A stretch of DNA of 51,709 nucleotides, taken from positions 1 through 51,709 of the forward strand of contig JAFYVM010000028.1 in assembly GCA_017549145.1 (NCBI GenBank). The letters are read 5' to 3'. The position numbers and the translations under genes are program-made. Source of the stretch: Bacteroidales bacterium (GTDB taxonomy: Bacteria > Bacteroidota > Bacteroidia > Bacteroidales > UBA932). The notes beneath the pieces are model-generated. The model saw nothing but the letters and a program-made list of their open reading frames with translations. It did no database searches and was not told where the DNA came from. Of this stretch, positions 33,783 through 41,911 are shown one piece after another (within the stretch, counting starts at the first letter, position 1; the number at the start of each line of letters is the position of its first letter).

Positions 33783-33875
33783 CTAAAAAGTCGGCGAACA
33801 AAGCATAAATTTTGACATAACTTTCCTATATTTGAAAGGTGGAAGAGTAACAACAAGAAAGTTATTAATATTTTG

Positions 33876-33919
33876 TAGGTATAATATTTTATACCTATAT
33901 TCGCATGTTTTCAAACATA
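33876..33919 (+). promoter_or_regulatory. Palindromes upstream of DUF4160 gene, candidate operator
   Basis: TAGGTATAATATTTTATACCTA at 33876-33897 is an almost perfect palindrome. A second, ATGTTT-TC-AAACAT, lies at about 33905-33918. They precede the DUF4160 start by 8-50 bases and could bind the helix-turn-helix of the downstream protein, as in autoregulated toxin-antitoxin operons. Confidence 0.45.
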
Positions 33920-33926
33920 GAATATT

Positions 33927-34160
33927 ATGCCTACACTATTTATTATTTTTGGACTTCGCTTCTTCTTTTACTCTAATGAGCATCTTGCAATACACATACA
34001 TGCTGAAAAGGGAGATGGCGAAGCGAAAATAGAACTTGATCCAAATATTAAACTTATCTATAACAAAGGGCTAAAACAGTCTGATTTGAGAAAAGCGATG
34101 AAGGTAGCTCAAATATATAGAGAAGAGCTAATAGCAGAATGGCATAAATATTTTGGTTAA
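33927..34160 (+). CDS. DUF4160 family protein
   Basis: A 77-residue protein with the DUF4160 pattern: PTLFIIFGLRFFFYSNEH, then HIHAEKGDGEAKIEL, then a C-terminal helix LRKAMKVAQIYREELIAEW. The family is usually encoded next to a DUF2442 gene, as here, and is often listed in toxin-antitoxin-like pairs of unknown mechanism. The stop is one base before the next ATG. The codon use is AT-rich compared with holA, which may indicate transfer. Confidence 0.85.
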   Translation: MPTLFIIFGLRFFFYSNEHLAIHIHAEKGDGEAKIELDPNIKLIYNKGLKQSDLRKAMKVAQIYREELIAEWHKYFG

Positions 34161-34161
34161 T

Positions 34162-34587
34162 ATGAACGAAAGAATACAAGAGGTTTGGTTTAAAGATGAA
34201 CGCATTTTTATGCGCTCCAGCCTCGGCAACGAATATAGTAGGCCACTAGAATCATTCCCTAGATTAAAGGATGCTAACAGCGAAGAAAGGAATAGTTTTA
34301 CAATACGTCTCCAAGGAGAAGCCATTAGATGGGAAGGAATTGATGAAGATATCCATGTTTCATCATTCTTTGATAAAGATGAGCCAAAATATGATAATGC
34401 GGTTGGTAATTTATTCAAAAAGTTTCCTCAGCTAAACGTTTCGGAGATTGCTAAATCTATAGGCATAAATAAGAGTCTCCTATCTCAATACATCTACGGG
34501 ATTAAAACACCAAGCGAAAAACGCATGAATGAGATAAAAGCAGCACTGAATAATCTTGGCAAAGAGCTAATAAAAGAAACAGAATAA
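34162..34587 (+). CDS. DUF2442 plus helix-turn-helix protein, putative antitoxin/repressor
   Basis: A 141-residue protein. Residues 1-75 fit DUF2442 (IQEVWFKDERIFMRSSLGNE, then IRLQGEAIRWEGIDEDI). Residues about 88-135 are an XRE-type helix-turn-helix (LNVSEIAKSIGINKSLLSQY, then IKTPSEKRMNEI). The ATG at 34162 is preferred over a TTG 9 bases upstream. As partner of DUF4160 it probably neutralises or regulates it and represses the operon at the upstream palindromes. This is inference from gene pairing. Confidence 0.85.
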   Translation: MNERIQEVWFKDERIFMRSSLGNEYSRPLESFPRLKDANSEERNSFTIRLQGEAIRWEGIDEDIHVSSFFDKDEPKYDNAVGNLFKKFPQLNVSEIAKSIGINKSLLSQYIYGIKTPSEKRMNEIKAALNNLGKELIKETE

Positions 34588-34650
34588 AATTTCAAAGCAT
34601 CAAATATGAAAAATTACTATTTTTCTAATTATTCCTAACCCATATACGTA

Positions 34651-34658
34651 TAATTTTG
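34651..34658 (+). promoter_or_regulatory. -7 box next to a GTG start
   Basis: TAATTTTG fits TAnnTTTG and ends 5 bases before the GTG at 34664, again compatible with a leaderless transcript. Confidence 0.45.
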
Positions 34659-34663
34659 AGAGC

Positions 34664-34948
34664 GTGGGAGAGTTACATATAATTGTCATTCCAGCAAAAA
34701 TTGTAACAAAGAAAGAATACACAGGCCATCAAGATACCTTTTACTACGTAGTGGAAAATGAAGCCATTGATTTCAACGAACTCGTTTCTATCGCAGTTAC
34801 CGAGGCTAAATCTAAAGGAGCTGACGCAATAGTTAATTTCGAAATCACAGTTAACTATAGACCGACAACGTATACATCATATAGTTCTCCACTTCCTGAC
34901 GACGTAATCAACTATAAGATTAAGGGCTTCTGCATCAAAAGGAAATAA
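34664..34948 (+). CDS. Small YbjQ-like (DUF74-type) protein, tentative
   Basis: A 94-residue protein from a GTG start; the frame has a stop at 34607 and no ATG between. It shows an alpha/beta pattern with FNELVSIAVTEAKSKGADAI followed by VNFEITVNYRPTTYTS. The stretch AxxxGADAIVNFxI recalls the YbjQ and related dodecin-like small domains. I am not certain of the family. It lies between the DUF4160/DUF2442 pair and hpf, with no clear operon partner. Confidence 0.6.
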   Translation: MGELHIIVIPAKIVTKKEYTGHQDTFYYVVENEAIDFNELVSIAVTEAKSKGADAIVNFEITVNYRPTTYTSYSSPLPDDVINYKIKGFCIKRK

Positions 34949-35067
34949 TTAGCATCAGTTATAAAATCTTTCAATCAACTCACTGATAGCCAAACACACA
35001 GCTGAAACGATATATATTTTTTGCAATAAAATACCTGTGCAGAGTACGGATTTTGCGGGAATTTTCT

Positions 35068-35075
35068 TAAATTTG
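35068..35075 (+). promoter_or_regulatory. -7 box of hpf
   Basis: TAAATTTG fits TAnnTTTG, 72 bases upstream of the hpf ATG. The rest of 34949-35147 shows no gene. Confidence 0.5.
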
Positions 35076-35137
35076 AAGAGTACAAGCAGCGTCCATAGGT
35101 CGCATTCTTGTAAACACTTAATTATTAACTAATTAAC

Positions 35138-35142
35138 GGAGG
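35138..35142 (+). promoter_or_regulatory. Strong Shine-Dalgarno of hpf
   Basis: GGAGG lies 5 bases before the ATG at 35148. Such a site is unusual in this window, where most genes lack one. Confidence 0.7.
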
Positions 35143-35147
35143 TAACT

Positions 35148-35435
35148 ATGGAGATTAGAATTCAATCCCTCAAGTTCAATGCAGATGTCAAATTGTTGGA
35201 CTTTATCGAGAAGAAGTTCTCAAGGATCGAGAAATTCTATGATGGGATTACAGGAGTGGATGTAGCGTTGTCATTGCTCCCAGACCATGAGAACAAGAAT
35301 GTAAAGGTTCAGGTCGCAGTGCCAGGTAACACAATCGTCGTTGAGAAGAACGCGAAAACCTTCGAAGATGCAGTTGTTGACTGCGCGGACATTCTCAAGG
35401 AGAAACTCGTAAAGGAGAAGGAGAAAAGAGCATAA
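35148..35435 (+). CDS. hpf: Ribosome hibernation-promoting factor, short form
   Basis: A 95-residue member of the HPF/RaiA family, which binds the 30S decoding centre and inactivates ribosomes in starvation. The beta-alpha-beta-beta-beta-alpha pattern is visible: IRIQSLKFNADVKLLDFIEK, VDVALSLLPD, VKVQVAVPGNTIVVEKNAKT and FEDAVVDCADILKEKL. There is no long C-terminal dimerisation domain, so it is the short form. It is a single-gene unit with its own promoter and terminator. Confidence 0.92.
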   Translation: MEIRIQSLKFNADVKLLDFIEKKFSRIEKFYDGITGVDVALSLLPDHENKNVKVQVAVPGNTIVVEKNAKTFEDAVVDCADILKEKLVKEKEKRA

Positions 35436-35456
35436 TATCAATCTAATTAACACAGA

Positions 35457-35488
35457 GGGGCTGACTAAAATTAGTCAAGCCCTTTTTT
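35457..35488 (+). terminator. Rho-independent terminator after hpf
   Basis: GGGCTGACTAA pairs with TTAGTC-AAGCCC around AA and is followed by TTTTTT. Confidence 0.88.
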
Positions 35489-35590
35489 AAAATATCTTGC
35501 AAAAAGAAAAACACACTCAAATCTGAGTGTGTTTGGTGTAAACTATAATGGACGCTTTGTCCTTATTGACAGAAATGGAAATGTAACTAA

Positions 35591-36580
35591 CTAGTCCTCC
35601 CTACTTTTTGCACGAGGATGAGCATTTTTATAGACTGCCTTCAGTTTAGCAATGGAATTGTGAGTGTAGACCTGTGTCGCAGCCAAAGAAGAGTGACCGA
35701 GCATTTCCTTGATGGAGTTCAGCTGTGCACCTTCGTTCAGCAATCCTGTCGCAATTGAATGTCTCAATACATGAGGGGATTTCCTGCCAGCAAAAGCAGT
35801 GGAGTCCCCCAATTCTTTCTTTACTACCCTATCCACATAGACAGGATACAGTTCGCGTCCCGAATATGTAATCAACAACGGCTCTGAAGCAGTCCTATCC
35901 CCTTCCACCAAAGCCTCTACTGCTTTCAGATAGAGTAACATCTCATCTGCCAACACATCGTCCATAGGAATAGCCCTGGACTTATTTCCCTTACCGACAA
36001 CATTGACAACTTTGCGCGCGAAATTCACATTACCTATACGCAGGCCTATGAGTTCAGAACGGCGCAAACCTAATCCGTATAGAAGTGAAATAATCAGTCT
36101 GGACAGACGTTGTTCGTAGACTTCCTTACTGGATTTGGATTCAGATTCAGCCAACTCGACAAACTGTCCCAGGTATTCTTCAGAGGCGTACCTCTGGGTC
36201 TGCTGGAAATATCCCTCCATAGCATCCTGACGAAAGAACTCCGGCAGACGCTTGTCCATCTTTGGTCTGGCAACTAATTTTACAGGATTTGCCTTGATGT
36301 CTCCCCTCTTGATGAGGAACTGACAGAATCCACTCAATACAGACAGATGCTGATTTACAGTAGAAGCCTTACATTTTTTCTCATCGAGAAGATATACCTC
36401 GTACTGGCGTATTTCTGAACGGTTCAACGACTCCAGGAGTTCGCTATCATCAGCCTCCTTAGCGTCCTTGGATATGAAGGTCACATATGACTTTAAGACA
36501 TCTCTATATATAGCAAAAGTACGCTCGGAATATCTTTTAACATTCCTCACGTACTCTAAATATCTTTCAATCAGTTTCAC
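35591..36580 (-). CDS. XerC-like tyrosine recombinase
   Basis: A 329-residue tyrosine recombinase with an N-terminal SAM-like DNA-binding domain (about 1-85) and a catalytic domain. The catalytic residues are seen as LGLRRSELIGL (Arg), GKGNKSRAIPM (Lys), HVLRHSIATGLL (His-x-x-Arg), LGHSSLAATQVYTH (His and the nucleophilic Tyr). The length and the cca neighbour point to a chromosomal XerC/XerD-type resolvase rather than a phage integrase. The start is GTG at 36580, 12 bases after cca. Confidence 0.9.
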   Translation of the reverse strand: MKLIERYLEYVRNVKRYSERTFAIYRDVLKSYVTFISKDAKEADDSELLESLNRSEIRQYEVYLLDEKKCKASTVNQHLSVLSGFCQFLIKRGDIKANPVKLVARPKMDKRLPEFFRQDAMEGYFQQTQRYASEEYLGQFVELAESESKSSKEVYEQRLSRLIISLLYGLGLRRSELIGLRIGNVNFARKVVNVVGKGNKSRAIPMDDVLADEMLLYLKAVEALVEGDRTASEPLLITYSGRELYPVYVDRVVKKELGDSTAFAGRKSPHVLRHSIATGLLNEGAQLNSIKEMLGHSSLAATQVYTHNSIAKLKAVYKNAHPRAKSRED

Positions 36581-36592
36581 TTGTCGTATTGA

Positions 36593-38107
36593 TTATTCCT
36601 TATCTGCCGGGAAAAGTCCAATCTCTGCAGCCTTCTCGCGCATATAAGCATCTGCCGCTTCAAATGTATTTTCAATCTCTCCATCAAGGATTGCATTCTT
36701 TACAGCATCCTTCAACTGGCCGATCACATTGCTAGGAGAAATATTAAAGACCTCCATCACATACTCGCCACAGATAGGGTTCTTCCAGTTGCGGTAGTCA
36801 TCCTTCTTCTGCACCTCTGTCATCTTCTGACGGACAAGATCGAAATTCGATCTCAGGCGAGCCACCTTCTTAGGATTCTTCGAAGTGATATCAGCATTGC
36901 ATAGGAGCATCAGATCTTCAATATCATTTCCGGCATCGAACAAAAGGCGTCGCACTGCAGAATCCGTAACCTCATCAGTAACAAGGGCTATTGGTCTGAG
37001 ATGCAGGCCTACAAGCTTCTGCACATATTTCATCTTCTCATTCAGAGGCATTTTAAGGCTCTGGAAGAGCTTAGGAATCATCTTGGCACCCCTGAACTCG
37101 TGGCCATGGAATGTCCAGCCTATTGCAGGGTCATAACGTTTAGTATCAGGCTTTGCTATATCGTGAAGCAGAGCAGCCCAACGCAGCCAGAGATTAGGCT
37201 CAGTTCGTACCTTTGCCACTTCCACTCCATCCTCAAAGACATAGTCCTTAAGCGTACCCTCTGCAATTGCAGCCATCTCCGCTTCCGCCACGTTATCAAG
37301 CACTTCAAGTGTATGCGAGAAGTTTTCCTTATGACCTCTACCGTCCACGGACTCGACTCCTTTGAGCTTCAGTAACTGTGGCATTATATACTCCAGGAGT
37401 CCAGTCTCATCAAGAAGTCTGAAGCCCATTGAAGGCTTAGGAGTAACAAGGATCTTATTGAGTTCTTCGATGATTCTCTCCTTTGTCAGAATCACCATTC
37501 TCTTTCGATTACGAGTTATTGAATCAAGAGACTCCTGTACAATCGTAAATTTCTGCGAAGGGGTTGAAAGCTTTGTTGCAAAACGGATCGCACGGATCAT
37601 TCGAAGAGGATCATCACTATATGTTGTATCCGGATCAAGAGGAGTACGGATGATACCTGCAGCAAGGTCCTTGATACCACCGAACGGATCTACAAGCGCA
37701 CCAAAGTCCTCCTTCTGGAGACTGAATGCCATAGCATTGATTGTAAAGTCACGACGTAGCTGGTCGTCCTCAAGAGTTCCATTCTCAACGATAGGATTGC
37801 GTGAATCGCGATTATATGACTCCTTCCTCGCACCCACAAACTCCACTTCAATTCCGCGATAGCGAAGCATTGCAGTACCATAGGTCTTGAACACAGAAAC
37901 ATTGGTCTTTACCTTCGCTGCCACTGCCTCCGCAATTGCAATTCCACTTCCCTCAACCACAATATCGATATCCTTGCTAGGACGTCCGAGGAAACAATCG
38001 CGCACATAGCCTCCGATAACGAAAGCCCTCACACCCTGCTCCGCAGCCGTCTCAGAAACGATCGAAAATATCTTATGATCCAAAAATCCCTCAGTAATTG
38101 TTGACAT
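36593..38107 (-). CDS. cca: CCA tRNA nucleotidyltransferase with HD domain
   Basis: A 504-residue enzyme that adds or repairs the 3'-CCA end of tRNAs. The nucleotidyltransferase motif is GGYVRDCFLGRPSKDIDIVV (about residues 32-51), followed by the class II neck region RRDFTINAMAF. An HD domain follows with LLHDIAKPDTKRY (about 312-324). This is class II with an HD phosphohydrolase, as in other Bacteroidota. It starts 3 bases after the HsdR-N gene stop. Confidence 0.92.
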   Translation of the reverse strand: MSTITEGFLDHKIFSIVSETAAEQGVRAFVIGGYVRDCFLGRPSKDIDIVVEGSGIAIAEAVAAKVKTNVSVFKTYGTAMLRYRGIEVEFVGARKESYNRDSRNPIVENGTLEDDQLRRDFTINAMAFSLQKEDFGALVDPFGGIKDLAAGIIRTPLDPDTTYSDDPLRMIRAIRFATKLSTPSQKFTIVQESLDSITRNRKRMVILTKERIIEELNKILVTPKPSMGFRLLDETGLLEYIMPQLLKLKGVESVDGRGHKENFSHTLEVLDNVAEAEMAAIAEGTLKDYVFEDGVEVAKVRTEPNLWLRWAALLHDIAKPDTKRYDPAIGWTFHGHEFRGAKMIPKLFQSLKMPLNEKMKYVQKLVGLHLRPIALVTDEVTDSAVRRLLFDAGNDIEDLMLLCNADITSKNPKKVARLRSNFDLVRQKMTEVQKKDDYRNWKNPICGEYVMEVFNISPSNVIGQLKDAVKNAILDGEIENTFEAADAYMREKAAEIGLFPADKE

Positions 38108-38110
38108 ATC

Positions 38111-38509
38111 CTATCCTAACATCTGTTCATAATCGGGCACAGAATCTATGAACTTGTAGCCCGTCTCACCCTTGCGGCAAATAAAAGTCTTTGTACCGTT
38201 TGTGATGATCATATACTTCACATTCAGCACCATGTTATATCTTATCGCCTGATCCAGCACCTCTTGCGTAAGCTCCACCTCAGGTCTCTTGCATTCCACC
38301 ACCATAAGCGGACTAGCCTGACGGTCGTACACCAGAATATCCGCTCTGAACTGTTTGTCACCTAGCTTGAAACCAGCCTCACTCATCATCATATGCACAG
38401 GCACCCCCATCTGGTCACGAAGAACTCCGATGCACCACTGGCGCACCCTTTCTTCGGGCGTGAGAGCAACCTCTTTCTTTCTGAGCGGATCCCAAACTAC
38501 GTTTTTCAT
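38111..38509 (-). CDS. Stand-alone HsdR N-terminal (PD-(D/E)xK) domain protein
   Basis: A 132-residue protein matching the N-terminal nuclease-fold domain of type I restriction R subunits. The catalytic acidic and lysine residues appear in KQFRADILVYDRQASPLMVV followed directly by ECKRPEVE. It lacks helicase domains and has no HsdM or HsdS neighbours, so it is not a restriction system. I recall similar solitary proteins as conserved in Bacteroidota next to cca or holA. The ATG at 38509 is chosen because a TATATTTG box at 38516-38523 overlaps the alternative TTG start. Confidence 0.85.
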   Translation of the reverse strand: MKNVVWDPLRKKEVALTPEERVRQWCIGVLRDQMGVPVHMMMSEAGFKLGDKQFRADILVYDRQASPLMVVECKRPEVELTQEVLDQAIRYNMVLNVKYMIITNGTKTFICRKGETGYKFIDSVPDYEQMLG

Positions 38510-38515
38510 ATCCTG

Positions 38516-38523
38516 CAAATATA
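38516..38523 (-). promoter_or_regulatory. -7 box of the HsdR-N gene, nearly abutting the ATG
   Basis: TATATTTG on the minus strand is followed by CAGGAT and then ATG, the same layout as holA. Confidence 0.55.
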
Positions 38524-38539
38524 CACTTTTAATTCGAAA

Positions 38540-39772
38540 TCATCGATTCAGCGTCTTCAGAATGGCAATTTCAGTCTTTGCTGTCTCCTCCCATCTGAAG
38601 CGAGGATCCAAGGTCTGTTCCTTAGGATAGAACAACTGCTTGACAGCCTTCTGAGACATCTTCTCTACAAACGAATCACCCATATAATTTATGGTTCCAT
38701 CTCTATTCACATCGAATGGAACACAGAATTCTTTACCGATTACTTCCGGGATTCCACCCACATCAGAGCCTAACACGCTTACGCCACAAGATAAAGCCTC
38801 CAACGTTACAAGAGGAAGGCCCTCATTCTTACTTGGGAGAAGCAGCAGATCGATGCAATGCATCATAGCACTCATTCTACCGGTCTCCACATTTCCCCAA
38901 AAATACGTCTGAGCTCCAGCAGCATTCTTGACCAATGGCTCAATCTGAGAACGCAACTTTCCGTCTCCCACAACCCAGAACTTAAGGTTTGCATGATTTT
39001 CAGGACAGTCTCTGAGATGCATTTCAAAATTGTCATGTATTCTTGAAAACAGCTCAGGTAAAATCTCAACATTCTTGACAGGGTGGAGATTTCCAACATA
39101 GGCCACAACCTTATCATCCGGTTCAAGACCATAATTTGCCCTGTAAGCAGCCCTGGTCTCATCGTCAAATTTCTCATATCCCTCGGAGACTCCATTATAG
39201 AGAACTGACTTCACTGCATTTTCAGTGATCTTCTCTGAGGTTTCCATCAGATTGGCGCTGACGAAGAAATTGACAGCAGCCTTTTCCATTATTCTGGCAG
39301 TAAGAGTCCTGCGCGCCTCATCTTTGATCGGATGGGTATGCACATCGGAACCATGCCATGTCACGGTGTATGGCATTCCGAAGAGTCTGTGTGCCTCATA
39401 GGCCACAAGACCAGCCTCATAAGAATGCGCTACAAGAATATCGTAATCTTTGAAAAGTCTAGCCTGACGTGCGGCATATGTGAGAAGTTTCTTAGGTGCA
39501 GAAGACATCCTACGTCTGAGTTCATCAACATACGAAAAGCCGCGCCACATCATCTTATATGAAATTCCGTCAACCTCAACACTCTCCACCTTCGGCACCT
39601 TCGGAGTCTTACGCAACTTTCTGCTAAGTAAGGAATCCTTTATATGCATGCAATATGCATCCACCTCGAATTCACCTGATGCAGAAAGATGCTTAGTGCG
39701 GTTATGCACAGCATTGAAAAGCCCCTTCCTATCAAAAGGACTACTTTCAAATATGACAGCTATCTTTCTCAT
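38540..39772 (-). CDS. Glycosyltransferase, GT4 type
   Basis: A 410-residue GT-B glycosyltransferase that transfers a sugar from a nucleotide or lipid-linked donor in surface polysaccharide assembly. The C-terminal half has the donor-site E-x7-E motif in KNEGLPLVTLEALSCGVSVL, and VGNLHPVKNVEILPELF marks the start of that domain. The sugar specificity cannot be read. The start overlaps the stop of the GT2 gene by one base. It is the last gene of the polysaccharide cluster. Confidence 0.9.
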   Translation of the reverse strand: MRKIAVIFESSPFDRKGLFNAVHNRTKHLSASGEFEVDAYCMHIKDSLLSRKLRKTPKVPKVESVEVDGISYKMMWRGFSYVDELRRRMSSAPKKLLTYAARQARLFKDYDILVAHSYEAGLVAYEAHRLFGMPYTVTWHGSDVHTHPIKDEARRTLTARIMEKAAVNFFVSANLMETSEKITENAVKSVLYNGVSEGYEKFDDETRAAYRANYGLEPDDKVVAYVGNLHPVKNVEILPELFSRIHDNFEMHLRDCPENHANLKFWVVGDGKLRSQIEPLVKNAAGAQTYFWGNVETGRMSAMMHCIDLLLLPSKNEGLPLVTLEALSCGVSVLGSDVGGIPEVIGKEFCVPFDVNRDGTINYMGDSFVEKMSQKAVKQLFYPKEQTLDPRFRWEETAKTEIAILKTLNR

Positions 39773-40797
39773 TATGAATTCTTTTTAAAACACGAAACAA
39801 TGCCGGATGTGAATCTATATACAGCCGCTGTAAAGGCAGGACTTCCAATCTTATACAGCATGATGTTAACCACCTGTCCGGCACGTACAGAAAACACTCC
39901 AAGTCTCTTGTCTGCATCCATCAGGCCATATAGGAAACCTATAAATTCCTTATTGCAATATTGTGTTCTGCGCTTAGTCAGCAGATTTAATATTCTACAG
40001 ATATATCTTCCCACAAGGTCACGATGATACAGCAACTCAGCCTTGCGGCTTTCTGGCACACGCGCACAGATTCTGCCTAGAAGATCTGCATACAGTGGAA
40101 GGAAGACATGAAGCTGATTTATATGACGGTCAGAGGTCATGTCGCTACCAAGGGAATCTGGACGAAGATGATAATGGTAAACTACTGATGCACAGGTGCG
40201 TATAGTATTGCATCGAGACAAAAACTCAAACACAAAAATCTTATCCTCTGCATAATATAGCTTCTCATTGAAACGGTGCGCATCCAGAGATTTTCTCTTG
40301 AAAAGCTTGGCCCACGGAGCGTCAAGCATCTCACAATTACGTCTGATGTCAGCATCAAAGAACGCTGCCAAGGAATCTGCGGAATATGTAGTAGTCTCCG
40401 CTGGAGTTACATTACGATGAGGAATCTGACCTATATATTCAATGAATCCACCCAAAACAAAGTCCTCACCATTTAGCCCTGATGTCATTGTATCAAGAGC
40501 ACCTGGTGCCAATGCATCGTCTGAATCCACAAACATCACATATTCACCCTTAGCCAGATTCAATCCTGCATTACGGGCAGAACTTACTCCTCCGTTTGGC
40601 TTATGGATAGTCCTGAATCGTGGATCCGTCGCAGAGTATCTGTCGCAGATAAGAGCAGAAGAATCATTACTGCCATCATCAACCAAGATAACCTCATACG
40701 AGCTCATATCCTGATTCAAGATACTGTCCAGACAACGCGAAAGATAATCCTCTGCGTTATATACCGGAATGATTATACTTAGTCTGGTCTTATCCAT
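39772..40797 (-). CDS. Glycosyltransferase family 2
   Basis: A 341-residue GT-A enzyme starting at the ATG at 40797 (a TTG six bases upstream is less likely). LSIIIPVYNAEDYLSRCLDS, VILVDDGSNDSS and the metal-binding MFVDSDDAL are diagnostic. It probably adds one sugar to a polysaccharide repeat unit. The coding region overlaps the end of the pyruvyl-transferase gene by 8 bases. Confidence 0.92.
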   Translation of the reverse strand: MDKTRLSIIIPVYNAEDYLSRCLDSILNQDMSSYEVILVDDGSNDSSALICDRYSATDPRFRTIHKPNGGVSSARNAGLNLAKGEYVMFVDSDDALAPGALDTMTSGLNGEDFVLGGFIEYIGQIPHRNVTPAETTTYSADSLAAFFDADIRRNCEMLDAPWAKLFKRKSLDAHRFNEKLYYAEDKIFVFEFLSRCNTIRTCASVVYHYHLRPDSLGSDMTSDRHINQLHVFLPLYADLLGRICARVPESRKAELLYHRDLVGRYICRILNLLTKRRTQYCNKEFIGFLYGLMDADKRLGVFSVRAGQVVNIMLYKIGSPAFTAAVYRFTSGIVSCFKKNS

Positions 40798-41911
40798 TTG
40801 CAACCTCCTTTTTCAATGCCTCAGCCAAAAACTCAAGAGACTTCTCGCGCTGTTGGGCAAGCACAGCATCAACTGCCTCCCAATCTGGTTCTGCAAGCCA
40901 GAATTCTCCATCATCCTCCGGGTCTATACCCTGTACAAGCCTATCGTCCAATCCGAACATAGTCAGAAGTGAGTTCATCCTCGACATGCCTCTAAGAGAG
41001 TTTCCAACTGCTATAAACTTCTTGTGCAACAAGAGTGACAGCACGCATCCGTGGAAGGAGTCTGTTACTACGAAATCCGCATCACAGAAGTCTGCAAGCC
41101 ATTGCTGAACTGGAGGAACAACATATGTCTTCGGGCTCTGGGCCACCTCCATTCCGCTGACTCTTGTCATGAAATCCACGACTGCTGCCTTCTCCTTTGT
41201 TGGATCGAGAAGATATGTCATGATCTTCCCCTTACATGGATGCTCAGCAGCCTCAGCCGCCAATTCCTTATATTTCTGCACATCCAGCAGCATCACTGGA
41301 TCGAGAACATGCGATGCATTCTCATATCCGAACCACTCCTCACACATCTTCACTGCCACATCCTCTCTCACCGACACTGCGTCGAATCCTTCCATAAGCT
41401 TCGAACAACTCTGCAGCATTTCATATTCATACTCCAGCTGGTCTGTGCCGAATGAAGCAGCATACGATATTCTTAGAACCGGCCAATCTCGAGTAAACAT
41501 CAAGAAAGCGTCCTCTATCTTTCCGAAATATCGCGGTCTCCACACCTGGTCGCTTCCCACAACAAAGGCATCATACTCCCCTTCCTTCACATCCTTGTAC
41601 GACTTCACTATCCTCGGGTCAATCAACCTCTCCACAAACTTTTGAGTCTGAGCGGCTCTCACAGGTAGCTCACGTCTGAATTTAAGCTCCCTGAACACCT
41701 CTGTGCCAGAAGACGGCTTAAGCATCTTCTTCAACGCTCTGGACGCATATATGAACGGAGCCTTGTACCAAACAGGCAAAGGCATCTTATCCTTTACATC
41801 TATGACTGTCACCTCATGACCCATTCCCTCAAGCGTCGACTTAAGCGCAAACGCCTGAAGAAGGCCACCGTAATTAGTGTGCAAAGGCAATGTTATAATC
41901 GCGATCTTCAT
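40790..41911 (-). CDS. Polysaccharide pyruvyl transferase family protein
   Basis: A 373-residue protein of the CsaB/ExoV family, which attaches ketal pyruvate to sugars in exopolysaccharides. The family pattern begins ITLPLHTNYGGLLQAFALKS and includes DAFVVGSDQVWRP and VVTDSFHGCVLSLLL. It is often encoded next to an F420-hydrogenase-beta-like protein, as here (ATGA overlap). The acceptor sugar is unknown. Confidence 0.9.
   Translation of the reverse strand: MKIAIITLPLHTNYGGLLQAFALKSTLEGMGHEVTVIDVKDKMPLPVWYKAPFIYASRALKKMLKPSSGTEVFRELKFRRELPVRAAQTQKFVERLIDPRIVKSYKDVKEGEYDAFVVGSDQVWRPRYFGKIEDAFLMFTRDWPVLRISYAASFGTDQLEYEYEMLQSCSKLMEGFDAVSVREDVAVKMCEEWFGYENASHVLDPVMLLDVQKYKELAAEAAEHPCKGKIMTYLLDPTKEKAAVVDFMTRVSGMEVAQSPKTYVVPPVQQWLADFCDADFVVTDSFHGCVLSLLLHKKFIAVGNSLRGMSRMNSLLTMFGLDDRLVQGIDPEDDGEFWLAEPDWEAVDAVLAQQREKSLEFLAEALKKEVANG

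Noticed and set aside
35591-36580. Phage or island integrase
   Set aside because: The protein is XerC-like in length, lies in a housekeeping operon with cca, and no tRNA, attachment site or phage gene is near.
38111-38509. Type I restriction-modification system
   Set aside because: Only the N-terminal nuclease-fold domain is present; there are no helicase, methylase or specificity genes.
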